DNA of 64,000 nt from Glandiceps talaboti (Eukaryota > Hemichordata > Enteropneusta > Spengelidae): positions 39,004-103,003 of the forward strand of contig NW_027554298.1 in NCBI RefSeq assembly GCF_964340395.1. Reading direction: 5' to 3'. The notes beneath the pieces were generated by a model. The model had not been told where the DNA came from and did not search any database. It was given only the letters and a program-made list of their open reading frames with translations. The translations under genes were made by a program, and so were the position numbers. Positions 15,150-30,299 of the stretch are shown here, piece after piece; the first letter of the stretch is position 1, and the number at the start of each line of letters is the position of its first letter.

Positions 15150-18100
15150 TAGGACTTAGGTTATGCTTTAGGACTTAGGTTATGATTTAGGACTTAGGTT
15201 ATGATTTAGGACTTAGCTAAAGATTTAGGACTTAGGTATGATTTAGGACTTACGTATGATTTAGGACTTAGATATGCTTTAGGACTTAGGTTATGCTTTA
15301 GGACTTAGGTTATGCTTTAGGACTTAGGTTATGATTAGGACTTAGGTATGCTTTAAGACTTAGGTTATGCTTTAGGACTTAGGTTATGATTTAGGACTTA
15401 GGTTATGCTTTAGGACTTAGGTTATGCTTTAGGACTTAGGTATGATTTAGGACTTAGGTATGATTTAGGACTTAGCTAAAGATTTAGGAATTACATTATG
15501 ATTTAGGACTTATGTTATGATTTAGGACTTAGGTTATGATTTAGGACTTAGGTTATGCTTTAGGACTTAGGTATGATTTAGGACTTAGGTTATTACTTAG
15601 GACTTAGGCATGATTTAGGACTTACGTATGATTTAGGACTTAGATATGCTTTAGGACTTAGTTATGCTTTAGGATTTAGTTATGATTTAGGACTTAGGTT
15701 ATGATTTAGGACTTAGGTTATGATTAGGACTTAGGTATGCTTTAAGACTTAGGTATGATTTAGGACTTAGGTTATTACTTAGGACTTAGGCATGATTTAG
15801 GACTTACGTATGATTTAGGACTTAGATATGCTTTAGGACTTAGTTATGCTTTAGGATTTAGTTATGATTTAGGACTTAGGTTATGATTTAGGACTTAGGT
15901 TATGATTAGGACTTAGGTATGCTTTAAGACTTAGGTATGCTTTAGGACTTAGGTATGATTTAGGAATTAGATTATGATTTAGGACTTAGGTTATGATTTA
16001 GGACTTAGGTTATGCTTTTGGACTTAGGTTATGCTTTAGGACTTAGGTTATGATTTAGGACTTAGGTTATGATTTAGGACTTACGTATGATTTAGGACTT
16101 AGCTAAAGATTTAGGACTTAGATTATGATTTAGGACTTAAGTATGATTTAGGACTTAGGTTATGCTTTAGGACTTAGGTTATGATTTAGGACTTAGGTAT
16201 GATTTAGGACTTAGGTTATGCTTTTGGAATTAGGTTATGCTTTAGGACTTAGGTTATGATTAGGACTTACGTATGATTTAGGACTTAGATATGCTTGAGG
16301 ACTTAGTTATGATTTAGGACTTAGTTATGATTTAGGACTTAGGTTATGATTTAGGACTTAGCTTATGATTAGGACTTAGGTATGCTTTAAGACTTAGGTA
16401 TGCTTTAGGACTTAGCTAAAGATTTAGGACTTAGATTATGATTTAGGACTTAAGTATGATTTAGGACTTATGTTATGATTTAGGACTTAGGTTATGCTTT
16501 AGGACTTAGGTTATGCTTTAGGATTTAGGTTATGCTTTAGGACTTAGGTTATGATTTAGGACTTAGGTTATGATTTAGGACTTACGTATGATTTAGGACT
16601 TAGCTAAAGTTTTAGGACTTAGATTATGATTTAGGACTTAAGTATGATTTAGGACTTAGGTTATGCTTTAGGACTTAGGTATGATTTAGGACTTAGCTAA
16701 AGATTTAGGAATTAGATTATGATTTAGGACTTATGTTATGATTTAGGACTTAAGTTATGATTTAGGACTTAGGTTATGCTTTATGACTTAGGTTATGATT
16801 TAGGACTTAGGTTATGCTTTAGGACTTAGGTATGATTTAGGACTTAGGTTATTACTTAGGACTTAGGCATGATTTAGGACTTACGTATGATTTAGGACTT
16901 AGATATGCTTTAGGACTTAGTTATGATTTAGGACTTAGTTATGATTTAGGACTTAGGTTATGATTTAGGACTTAGGTTATGATTAGGACTTAGGTATGCT
17001 TTAAGACTTAGGTATGATTTAGGACTTAGGTTATTACTTAGGACTTAGGCATGATTTAGGACTTACGTATGATTTAGGACTTAGATATGCTTTAGGACTT
17101 AGTTATGATTTAGGATTTAGTTATGATTTAGGACTTAGGTTATGATTTAGGACTTAGGTTATGATTAGGACTTAGGTATGCTTTAAGACTTAGGTATGCT
17201 TTAGGACTTAGGTATGATTTAGGAATTAGATTATGATTTAGGACTTAGGTTATGCTTTAGGACTTAGGTTATGCTTTTGGACTTAGGTTATGCTTTAGGA
17301 CTTAGGTTATGATTTAGGACTTAGGTTATGATTTAGGACTTACGTATGATTTAGGACTTAGCTAAAGTTTTAGGACTTAGATTATGATTTAGGACTTAAG
17401 TATGATTTAGCACTTAGATATGCTTTAGGACTTAGTTATGCTTTAGGATTTAATTATGATTTAGGACTTAGGTTATGATTTAGGACTTAGGTTATGATTA
17501 GGACTTAGGTATGCTTTAAGACTTAGGTATGCTTTAGGACTTAGGTATGATTTAGGAATTAGATTATGATTTAGGACTTAGGTTATGATTTAGGACTTAG
17601 GTTATGCTTTTGGACTTAGGTTATGCTTTAGGACTTAGGTTATGATTTAGGACTTAGGTTATGATTTAGGACTTACGTATGATTTAGGACTTAGCTAAAG
17701 ATTTAGGACTTAGATTATGATTTAGGACTTAAGTATGATTTAGGACTTAGGTTATGCTTTAGGACTTAGGTTATGATTTAGGACTTAGGTATGATTTAGG
17801 ACTTAGGTTATGCTTTTGGAATTAGGTTATGCTTTAGGACTTAGGTTATGATTAGGACTTACGTATGATTTAGGACTTAGATATGCTTGAGGACTTAGTT
17901 ATGATTTAGGACTTAGTTATGATTTAGGACTTAGGTTATGATTTAGGACTTAGCTTATGATTAGGACTTAGGTATGCTTTAAGACTTAGGTATGCTTTAG
18001 GACTTAGGTTATGATTTAGGACTTACGTATGATTTAGGACTTAGCTAAAGATTTAGGACTTAGATTATGATTTAGGACTTAAGTATGATTTAGGACTTAT

Positions 18101-21100
18101 GTTATGATTTAGGACTTAGGTTATGCTTTAGGACTTAGGTTATGCTTTAGGATTTAGGTTATGCTTTAGGACTTAGGTTATGATTTAGGACTTAGGTTAT
18201 GATTTAGGACTTACGTATGATTTAGGACTTAGCTAAAGTTTTAGGACTTAGATTATGATTTAGGACTTAAGTATGATTTAGGACTTAGGTTATGCTTTAG
18301 GACTTAGGTATGATTTAGGACTTAGCTAAAGATTTAGGAATTAGATTATGATTTAGGACTTATGTTATGATTTAGGACTTAAGTTATGATTTAGGACTTA
18401 GGTTATGCTTTATGACTTAGGTTATGATTTAGGACTTAGGTTATGCTTTAGGACTTAGGTATGATTTAGGACTTAGGTTATTACTTAGGACTTAGGCATG
18501 ATTTAGGACTTACGTATGATTTAGGACTTAGATATGCTTTAGGACTTAGTTATGATTTAGGACTTAGTTATGATTTAGGACTTAGGTTATGATTTAGGAC
18601 TTAGGTTATGATTAGGACTTAGGTATGCTTTAAGACTTAGGTATGATTTAGGACTTAGGTTATTACTTAGGACTTAGGCATGATTTAGGACTTACGTATG
18701 ATTTAGGACTTAGATATGCTTTAGGACTTAGTTATGATTTAGGATTTAGTTATGATTTAGGACTTAGGTTATGATTTAGGACTTAGGTTATGATTAGGAC
18801 TTAGGTATGCTTTAAGACTTAGGTATGCTTTAGGACTTAGGTATGATTTAGGAATTAGATTATGATTTAGGACTTAGGTTATGCTTTAGGACTTAGGTTA
18901 TGCTTTTGGACTTAGGTTATGCTTTAGGACTTAGGTTATGATTTAGGACTTAGGTTATGATTTAGGACTTACATATGATTTAGGACTTAGCTAAAGATTT
19001 AGGACTTAGATTATGATTTAGGACTTAAGTATGATTTAGGACTTAGGTTATGCTTTAGGACTTAGGTTATGATTTAGGACTTAGGTATGATTTAGGACTT
19101 AGGTTATTACTTAGGACTTAGGCATGATTTAGGACTTACGTATGATTTAGGACTTAGATATGCTTTAGGACTTAGTTATGATTTAGGACTTAGGTTATGA
19201 TTTATGACTTAGGTTATGATTTAGGACTTAGGTATGCTTTAAGACTTAGGTATGCTTTAGGACTTAGGTTATTACTTAGGACTTAGGCATGATTTAGGAC
19301 TTAGGTATGATTTAGGACTTAGATATGCTTTAGGACTTAGTTATGATTTAGGACTTAGGTTATACTTTAGGACTTAGGTTATGATTTAGGACTTAGGTTA
19401 TGATTTAGGACTTACGTATGATTTAGGACTTAGCTAAAGTTTTAGGACTTAGATTATGATTTAGGACTTAAGTATGATTTAGCACTTAGGTTATGCTTTA
19501 GGACTTAGGTTATGATTTAGGACTTAGGCATGATTTAGGACTTAGGTTATTACTTAGGACTTAGGCATGATTTAGGACTTACGTATGATTTAGGACTTAG
19601 ATATGCTTTAGGACTTAGTTATGATTTAGGACTTAGTTATGATTTAGGACTTAGGTTATGATTTATGACTTAGGTTATGATTAGGACTTAGGTATGCTTT
19701 AAGACTTAGGTATGCTTTAGGACTTAGGTTATGATTTAGGACTTACGTATGATTTAGGACTTAGCTAAAGATTTAGGACTTAGATTATGATTTAGGACTT
19801 AAGTATGATTTAGGACTTAGGTTATGATTTAGGACTTAGGTTATGATTAGGACTTAGGTATGCTTTAAGACTTAGGTATGCTTTAGGACTTAGGTATGCT
19901 TTAGGACTTAGGTATGCTTTAGGACTTAGGTATGATTTAGGACTTAGGTTATGTTTTAGGACTTAGGTATGCTTTAGGACTTAGGTATGCTTTAAGACTT
20001 AGGTATGCTTTAGGACTTAGGTTATGCTTTAGGACTTAGGTTATGCTTTAGGACTTAGGTTATGATTTAGGACTTAGGTTATGATTTAGGACTTAGCTAA
20101 AGATTTAGGACTTAGGTATGATTTAGGACTTACGTATGATTTAGGACTTAGATATGCTTTAGGACTTAGGTTATGCTTTAGGACTTAGGTTATGCTTTAG
20201 GACTTAGGTTATGATTAGGACTTAGGTATGCTTTAAGACTTAGGTTATGCTTTAGGACTTAGGTTATGATTTAGGACTTAGGTTATGCTTTAGGACTTAG
20301 GTTATGCTTTAGGACTTAGGTATGATTTAGGACTTAGGTATGATTTAGGACTTAGCTAAAGATTTAGGAATTACATTATGATTTAGGACTTATGTTATGA
20401 TTTAGGACTTAGGTTATGATTTAGGACTTAGGTTATGCTTTAGGACTTAGGTATGATTTAGGACTTAGGTTATTACTTAGGACTTAGGCATGATTTAGGA
20501 CTTACGTATGATTTAGGACTTAGATATTCTTTAGGACTTAGTTATGATTTAGGACTTAGTTATGATTTAGGACTTAGGTTATGATTTAGGACTTAGGTTA
20601 TGATTAGGACTTAGGTGTGCTTTAAGACTTAGGTATGCTTTAGGACTTAGGTTATGATTTAGGACTTACGTATGATTTAAGACTTAGCTAAAGATTTAGG
20701 ACTTAGATTATGATTTAGGACTTAAGTATGATTTAGGACTTATGTTATGATTTAGGACTTAGGTTATGATTTAGGACTTAGCTTTGCTTTAAGACTTAGG
20801 TATGCTTTAGGACTTACGTATGATTTAAGACTTAGCTAAAGATTTAGGACTTAGATTATGATTTAGGACTTAAGCATGATTTAGGACTTATGTTATGATT
20901 TAGGACTTAGGTTATGATTTAGGACTTAGGTTATGCTTTACGACTTAGGTATGATTTAGGACTTAGGTTATTACTTACGACTTAGGCATGATTTAGGACT
21001 TACGTATGATTTAGGACTTAGATATGCTTTAGGACTTAGTTATGATTTAGGACTTAGGTTATGATTTAGGACTTATGTTATGATTAGGACTTAGGTATGC

Positions 21101-24100
21101 TTTAATACTTAGGTATGCTTTAGGACTTAGGTATGCTTTAAGACTTAGGTATGCTTTAGGACTTAGGTATGATTTAGGACTTAGGTATGCTTTAGGACTT
21201 AGATATACTTTAGGACTTAGGTATGATTTAGGAATTAGATTATGATTTAGGACTTAAGTATGATTTAGGACTGATGTTATGATTTAGGACTTAGGTTATG
21301 ATTTAGGACTTAGGTTATGCTTTAGGACTTAGGTATGATTTAGGACTTAGGTTATTACTTAGGACTTAGGCATGATTTAGGACTTACGTATGATTTAGGA
21401 CTTAGATATGCTTTAGGCCTTAGTTATGATTTAGGACTTAGTTATGATTTAGGACTTAGGTTATGATTTAGGACTTAGGTTATGATTAGGACTTAGGTAT
21501 GCTTTAAGACTTAGGTATGATTTAGGACTTAGGTTATTACTTAGGACTTAGGCATGATTTAGGACTTACGTATGATTTAGGACTTAGATATGCTTTAGGA
21601 CTTAGTTATGCTTTAGGATTTAGTTATGATTTAGGACTTAGGTTATGATTTAGGACTTACGTATGATTTAGGACTTAGCTAAAGATTTAGGACTTAGATT
21701 ATGATTTAGGACTTAAGTATGATTTAGGACTTAGGTTATGCTTTAGGACTTAGGTTATGATTTAGGACTTAGGTATGATTTAGGACTTAGGTTATGCTTT
21801 TGGAATTAGGTTATGCTTTAGGACTTAGGTTATGATTAGGACTTACGTATGATTTAGGACTTAGATATGCTTGAGGACTTAGTTATGATTTAGGACTTAG
21901 TTATGATTTAGGACTTAGTTATGATTTAGGACTTAGGTTATGATTTAGGACTTAGGTTATGATTAGGACTTAGGTATGCTTTAAGACTTAGGTATGATTT
22001 AGGACTTAGGTTATTACTTAGGACTTAGGCATGATTTAGGACTTACGTATGATTTAGGACTTAGATATGCTTTAGGACTTAGTTATGCTTTAGGATTTAG
22101 TTATGATTTAGGACTTAGGTTATGATTTAGGACTTAGGTTATGATTAGGACTTAGGTATGCTTTAAGACTTAGGTATGCTTTAGGACTTAGGTATGATTT
22201 AGGAATTAGATTATGATTTAGGACTTAGGTTATGATTTAGGACTTAGGTTATGCTTTTGGACTTAGGTTATGCTTTAGGACTTAGGTTATGATTTAGGAC
22301 TTAGGTTATGATTTAGGACTTACGTATGATTTAGGACTTAGCTAAAGATTTAGGACTTAGATTATGATTTAGGACTTAAGTATGATTTAGGACTTAGGTT
22401 ATGCTTTAGGACTTAGGTTATGATTTAGGACTTAGGTATGATTTAGGACTTAGGTTATGCTTTTGGAATTAGGTTATGCTTTAGGACTTAGGTTATGATT
22501 AGGACTTACGTATGATTTAGGACTTAGATATGCTTGAGGACTTAGTTATGATTTAGGACTTAGTTATGATTTAGGACTTAGGTTATGATTTAGGACTTAG
22601 CTTATGATTAGGACTTAGGTATGCTTTAAGACTTAGGTATGCTTTAGGACTTAGGTTATGATTTAGGACTTACGTATGATTTAGGACTTAGCTAAAGATT
22701 TAGGACTTAGATTATGATTTAGGACTTAAGTATGATTTAGGACTTATGTTATGATTTAGGACTTAGGTTATGCTTTAGGACTTAGGTTATGCTTTAGGAT
22801 TTAGGTTATGCTTTAGGACTTAGGTTATGATTTAGGACTTAGGTTATGATTTAGGACTTACGTATGATTTAGGACTTAGCTAAAGTTTTAGGACTTAGAT
22901 TATGATTTAGGACTTAAGTATGATTTAGGACTTAGGTTATGCTTTAGGACTTAGGTATGATTTAGGACTTAGCTAAAGATTTAGGAATTAGATTATGATT
23001 TAGGACTTATGTTATGATTTAGGACTTAGGTTATTACTTAGGACTTAGGCATGATTTAGGACTTACGTATGATTTAGGACTTAGATATGCTTTAGGACTT
23101 AGTTATGATTTAGGACTTAGTTATGATTTAGGACTTAGGTTATGATTTAGGACTTAGGTTATGATTAGGACTTAGGTATGCTTTAAGACTTAGGTATGAT
23201 TTAGGACTTAGGTTATTACTTAGGACTTAGGCATGATTTAGGACTTACGTATGATTTAGGACTTAGATATGCTTTAGGACTTAGTTATGATTTAGGATTT
23301 AGTTATGATTTAGGACTTAGGTTATGATTTAGGACTTAGGTTATGATTAGGACTTAGGTATGCTTTAAGACTTAGGTATGCTTTAGGACTTAGGTATGAT
23401 TTAGGAATTAGATTATGATTTAGGACTTAGGTTATGCTTTAGGACTTAGGTTATGCTTTTGGACTTAGGTTATGCTTTAGGACTTAGGTTATGATTTAGG
23501 ACTTAGGTTATGATTTAGGACTTACGTATGATTTAGGACTTAGCTAAAGATTTAGGACTTAGATTATGATTTAGGACTTAAGTATGATTTAGGACTTAGG
23601 TTATGCTTTAGGACTTAGGTTATGATTTAGGACTTAGGTATGATTTAGGACTTAGGTTATTACTTAGGACTTAGGCATGATTTAGGACTTACGTATGATT
23701 TAGGACTTAGATATGCTTTAGGACTTAGTTATGATTTAGGACTTAGGTTATGATTTATGACTTAGGTTATGATTTAGGACTTAGGTATGCTTTAAGACTT
23801 AGGTATGCTTTAGGACTTAGGTTATTACTTAGGACTTAGGCATGATTTAGGACTTAGGTATGATTTAGGACTTAGATATGCTTTAGGACTTAGTTATGAT
23901 TTAGGACTTAGGTTATACTTTAGGACTAGGTTATGATTTAGGACTTAGGTTATGATTTAGGACTTACGTATGATTTAGGACTTAGCTAAAGTTTTAGGAC
24001 TTAGATTATGATTTAGGACTTAAGTATGATTTAGCACTTAGGTTATGCTTTAGGACTTAGGTTATGTTTTAGGACTTAGGCATGATTTAGGACTTAGGTT

Positions 24101-27100
24101 ATTACTTAGGACTTAGGCATGATTTAGGACTTACGTATGATTTAGGACTTAGATATGCTTTAGGACTTAGTTATGATTTAGGACTTAGTTATGATTTAGG
24201 ACTTAGGTTATGATTTATGACTTAGGTTATGATTAGGACTTAGGTATGCTTTAAGACTTAGGTATGCTTTAGGACTTAGGTTATGATTTAGGACTTACGT
24301 ATGATTTAGGACTTAGCTAAAGATTTAGGACTTAGATTATGATTTAGGACTTAAGTATGATTTAGGACTTAGGTTATGATTTAGGACTTAGGTTATGATT
24401 AGGACTTAGGTATGCTTTAAGACTTAGGTATGCTTTAGGACTTAGGTATGCTTTAGGACTTAGGTATGCTTTAGGACTTAGGTATGATTTAGGACTTAGG
24501 TTATGTTTTAGGACTTAGGTATGCTTTAGGACTTAGGTATGCTTTAAGACTTAGGTATGCTTTAGGACTTAGGTTATGCTTTAGGACTTAGGTTATGCTT
24601 TAGGACTTAGGTTATGATTTAGGACTTAGGTTATGATTTAGGACTTAGCTAAAGATTTAGGACTTAGGTATGATTTAGGACTTACGTATGATTTAGGACT
24701 TAGATATGCTTTAGGACTTAGGTTATGCTTTAGGACTTAGGTTATGCTTTAGGACTTAGGTTATGATTAGGACTTAGGTATGCTTTAAGACTTAGGTTAT
24801 GCTTTAGGACTTAGGTTATGATTTAGGACTTAGGTTATGCTTTAGGACTTAGGTTATGCTTTAGGACTTAGGTATGATTTAGGACTTAGGTATGATTTAG
24901 GACTTAGCTAAAGATTTAGGAATTACATTATGATTTAGGACTTATGTTATGATTTAGGACTTAGGTTATGATTTAGGACTTAGGTTATGCTTTAGGACTT
25001 AGGTATGATTTAGGACTTAGGTTATTACTTAGGACTTAGGCATGATTTAGGACTTACGTATGATTTAGGACTTAGATATGCTTTAGGACTTAGTTATGCT
25101 TTAGGATTTAGTTATGATTTAGGACTTAGGTTATGATTTAGGACTTAGGTTATGATTAGGACTTAGGTATGCTTTAAGACTTAGGTATGATTTAGGACTT
25201 AGGTTATTACTTAGGACTTAGGCATGATTTAGGACTTACGTATGATTTAGGACTTAGATATGCTTTAGGACTTAGTTATGCTTTAGGATTTAGTTATGAT
25301 TTAGGACTTAGGTTATGATTTAGGACTTAGGTTATGATTAGGACTTAGGTATGCTTTAAGACTTAGGTATGCTTTAGGACTTAGGTATGATTTAGGAATT
25401 AGATTATGATTTAGGACTTAGGTTATGATTTAGGACTTAGGTTATGCTTTTGGACTTAGGTTATGCTTTAGGACTTAGGTTATGATTTAGGACTTAGGTT
25501 ATGATTTAGGACTTACGTATGATTTAGGACTTAGCTAAAGATTTAGGACTTAGATTATGATTTAGGACTTAAGTATGATTTAGGACTTAGGTTATGCTTT
25601 AGGACTTAGGTTATGATTTAGGACTTAGGTATGATTTAGGACTTAGGTTATGCTTTTGGAATTAGGTTATGCTTTAGGACTTAGGTTATGATTAGGACTT
25701 ACGTATGATTTAGGACTTAGATATGCTTGAGGACTTAGTTATGATTTAGGACTTAGTTATGATTTAGGACTTAGGTTATGATTTAGGACTTAGCTTATGA
25801 TTAGGACTTAGGTATGCTTTAAGACTTAGGTATGCTTTAGGACTTAGGTTATGATTTAGGACTTACGTATGATTTAGGACTTAGCTAAAGATTTAGGACT
25901 TAGATTATGATTTAGGACTTAAGTATGATTTAGGACTTATGTTATGATTTAGGACTTAGGTTATGCTTTAGGACTTAGGTTATGCTTTAGGATTTAGGTT
26001 ATGCTTTAGGACTTAGGTTATGATTTAGGACTTAGGTTATGATTTAGGACTTACGTATGATTTAGGACTTAGCTAAAGTTTTAGGACTTAGATTATGATT
26101 TAGGACTTAAGTATGATTTAGGACTTAGGTTATGCTTTAGGACTTAGGTATGATTTAGGACTTAGCTAAAGATTTAGGAATTAGATTATGATTTAGGACT
26201 TATGTTATGATTTAGGACTTAAGTTATGATTTAGGACTTAGGTTATGCTTTATGACTTAGGTTATGATTTAGGACTTAGGTTATGCTTTAGGACTTAGGT
26301 ATGATTTAGGACTTAGGTTATTACTTAGGACTTAGGCATGATTTAGGACTTACGTATGATTTAGGACTTAGATATGCTTTAGGACTTAGTTATGATTTAG
26401 GACTTAGTTATGATTTAGGACTTAGGTTATGATTTAGGACTTAGGTTATGATTAGGACTTAGGTATGCTTTAAGACGTAGGTATGATTTAGGACTTAGGT
26501 TATTACTTAGGACTTAGGCATGATTTAGGACTTACGTATGATTTAGGACTTAGATATGCTTTAGGACTTAGTTATGATTTAGGATTTAGTTATGATTTAG
26601 GACTTAGGTTATGATTTAGGACTTAGGTTATGATTAGGACTTAGGTATGCTTTAAGACTTAGGTATGCTTTAGGACTTAGGTATGATTTAGGAATTAGAT
26701 TATGATTTAGGACTTAGGTTATGCTTTAGGACTTAGGTTATGCTTTTGGACTTAGGTTATGCTTTAGGACTTAGGTTATGATTTAGGACTTAGGTTATGA
26801 TTTAGGACTTACGTATGATTTAGGACTTAGCTAAAGATTTAGGACTTAGATTATGATTTAGGACTTAAGTATGATTTAGGACTTAGGTTATGCTTTAGGA
26901 CTTAGGTTATGATTTAGGACTTAGGTATGATTTAGGACTTAGGTTATTACTTAGGACTTAGGCATGATTTAGGACTTACGTATGATTTAGGACTTAGATA
27001 TGCTTTAGGACTTAGTTATGATTTAGGACTTAGGTTATGATTTATGACTTAGGTTATGATTTAGGACTTAGGTATGCTTTAAGACTTAGGTATGCTTTAG

Positions 27101-30100
27101 GACTTAGGTTATTACTTAGGACTTAGGCATGATTTAGGACTTAGGTATGATTTAGGACTTAGATATGCTTTAGGACTTAGTTATGATTTAGGACTTAGGT
27201 TATACTTTAGGACTTAGGTTATGATTTAGGACTTAGGTTATGATTTAGGACTTACGTATGATTTAGGACTTAGCTAAAGTTTTAGGACTTAGATTATGAT
27301 TTAGGACTTAAGTATGATTTAGCACTTAGGTTATGCTTTAGGACTTAGGTTATGATTTAGGACTTAGGCATGATTTAGGACTTAGGTTATTACTTAGGAC
27401 TTAGGCATGATTTAGGACTTACGTATGATTTAGGACTTAGATATGCTTTAGGACTTAGTTATGATTTAGGACTTAGTTATGATTTAGGACTTAGGTTATG
27501 ATTTATGACTTAGGTTATGATTAGGACTTAGGTATGCTTTAAGACTTAGGTATGCTTTAGGACTTAGGTTATGATTTAGGACTTACGTATGATTTAGGAC
27601 TTAGCTAAAGATTTAGGACTTAGATTATGATTTAGGACTTAAGTATGATTTAGGACTTAGGTTATGATTTAGGACTTAGGTTATGATTAGGACTTAGGTA
27701 TGCTTTAAGACTTAGGTATGCTTTAGGACTTAGGTATGCTTTAGGACTTAGGTATGCTTTAGGACTTAGGTATGATTTAGGACTTAGGTTATGTTTTAGG
27801 ACTTAGGTATGCTTTAGGACTTAGGTATGCTTTAAGACTTAGGTATGCTTTAGGACTTAGGTTATGCTTTAGGACTTAGGTTATGCTTTAGGACTTAGGT
27901 TATGATTTAGGACTTAGGTTATGATTTAGGACTTAGCTAAAGATTTAGGACTTAGGTATGATTTAGGACTTACGTATGATTTAGGACTTAGATATGCTTT
28001 AGGACTTAGGTTATGCTTTAGGACTTAGGTTATGCTTTAGGACTTAGGTTATGATTAGGACTTAGGTATGCTTTAAGACTTAGGTTATGCTTTAGGACTT
28101 AGGTTATGATTTAGGACTTAGGTTATGCTTTAGGACTTAGGTTATGCTTTAGGACTTAGGTATGATTTAGGACTTAGGTATGATTTAGGACTTAGCTAAA
28201 GATTTAGGAATTACATTATGATTTAGGACTTATGTTATGATTTAGGACTTAGGTTATGATTTAGGACTTAGGTTATGCTTTAGGACTTAGGTATGATTTA
28301 GGACTTAGGTTATTACTTAGGACTTAGGCATGATTTAGGACTTACGTATGATTTAGGACTTAGATATTCTTTAGGACTTAGTTATGATTTAGGACTTAGT
28401 TATGATTTAGGACTTAGGTTATGATTTAGGACTTAGGTTATGATTAGGACTTAGGTGTGCTTTAAGACTTAGGTATGCTTTAGGACTTAGGTTATGATTT
28501 AGGACTTACGTATGATTTAAGACTTAGCTAAAGATTTAGGACTTAGATTATGATTTAGGACTTAAGTATGATTTAGGACTTATGTTATGATTTAGGACTT
28601 AGGTTATGATTTAGGACTTAGCTTTGCTTTAAGACTTAGGTATGCTTTAGGACTTACGTATGATTTAAGACTTAGCTAAAGATTTAGGACTTAGATTATG
28701 ATTTAGGACTTAAGCATGATTTAGGACTTATGTTATGATTTAGGACTTAGGTTATGATTTAGGACTTAGGTTATGCTTTACGACTTAGGTATGATTTAGG
28801 ACTTAGGTTATTACTTACGACTTAGGCATGATTTAGGACTTACGTATGATTTAGGACTTAGATATGCTTTAGGACTTAGTTATGATTTAGGACTTAGGTT
28901 ATGATTTAGGACTTATGTTATGATTAGGACTTAGGTATGCTTTAATACTTAGGTATGCTTTAAGACTTAGGTATGCTTTAGGACTTAGGTATGATTTAGG
29001 ACTTAGGTATGCTTTAGGACTTAGATATACTTTAGGACTTAGGTATGATTTAGGAATTAGATTATGATTTAGGACTTAAGTATGATTTAGGACTGATGTT
29101 ATGATTTAGGACTTAGGTTATGATTTAGGACTTAGGTTATGCTTTAGGACTTAGGTATGATTTAGGACTTAGGTTATTACTTAGGACTTAGGCATGATTT
29201 AGGACTTACGTATGATTTAGGACTTAGATATGCTTTAGGCCTTAGTTATGATTTAGGACTTAGTTATGATTTAGGACTTAGGTTATGATTTAGGACTTAG
29301 GTTATGATTAGGACTTAGGTATGCTTTAAGACTTAGGTATGATTTAGGACTTAGGTTATTACTTAGGACTTAGGCATGATTTAGGACTTACGTATGATTT
29401 AGGACTTAGATATGCTTTAGGACTTAGTTATGCTTTAGGATTTAGTTATGATTTAGGACTTAGGTTATGATTTAGGACTTAGGTTATGATTAGGACTTAG
29501 GTATGCTTTAAGACTTAGGTATGCTTTAGGACTTAGGTTATTACTTAGGACTTAGGCATGATTTAGGACTTAGGTATGATTTAGGACTTAGATATGCTTT
29601 AGGACTTAGTTATGATTTAGGACTTAGGTTATACTTTAGGACTTAGGTTATGATTTAGGACTTAGGTTATACTTTAGGACTTAGGTTATGATTTAGGACT
29701 TAGCTAAAGTTTTAGGACTTAGATTATGATTTAGGACTTAAGTATGATTTAGCACTTAGGTTATGCTTTAGGACTTAGGTTATGATTTAGGACTTAGGCA
29801 TGATTTAGGACTTAGGTTATTACTTAGGACTTAGGCATGATTTAGGACTTACGTATGATTTAGGACTTAGATATGCTTTAGGACTTAGTTATGATTTAGG
29901 ACTTAGTTATGATTTAGGACTTAGGTTATGATTTATGACTTAGGTTATGATTAGGACTTAGGTATGCTTTAAGACTTAGGTATGCTTTAGGACTTAGGTT
30001 ATGATTTAGGACTTACGTATGATTTAGGACTTAGCTAAAGATTTAGGACTTAGATTATGATTTAGGACTTAAGTATGATTTAGGACTTAGGTTATGATTT

Positions 30101-30299
30101 AGGACTTAGGTTATGATTAGGACTTAGGTATGCTTTAAGACTTAGGTATGCTTTAGGACTTAGGTATGCTTTAGGACTTAGGTATGCTTTAGGACTTAGG
30201 TATGATTTAGGACTTAGGTTATGTTTTAGGACTTAGGTATGCTTTAGGACTTAGGTATGCTTTAAGACTTAGGTATGCTTTAGGACTTAGGTTATGCTT
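15150..30299 (+). repeat. Higher-order satellite super-unit, copy 2
   Basis: This copy is collinear with copy 1 at every marker I checked, with an offset of 15149 and then 15150 near the end. The only difference I found by eye inside the unit is near 29660-29700: one monomer of the TTACGTATGA type in copy 1 is replaced by a TTATACTTTAGG type here, which adds one base. Copy 2 also retains the internal 1592-bp tandem duplication (GCTTTTGGAA at 16220 and 17812, against 1071 and 2663 in copy 1). Such near identity over 15 kb of satellite points to a very recent duplication, gene conversion, or an assembly artefact. Confidence 0.93.
15820..19003 (+). repeat. 1592-bp tandem duplication inside super-unit copy 2
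   Basis: The same duplication displaced by 15149 bp, with GCTTTTGGAA at 16220 and 17812. Its presence in both full copies and absence from the third (30641 to 33929 is only 3288 bp) orders the events: the 1592-bp duplication came before the 15-kb duplication, or was spread by it. Confidence 0.85.
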
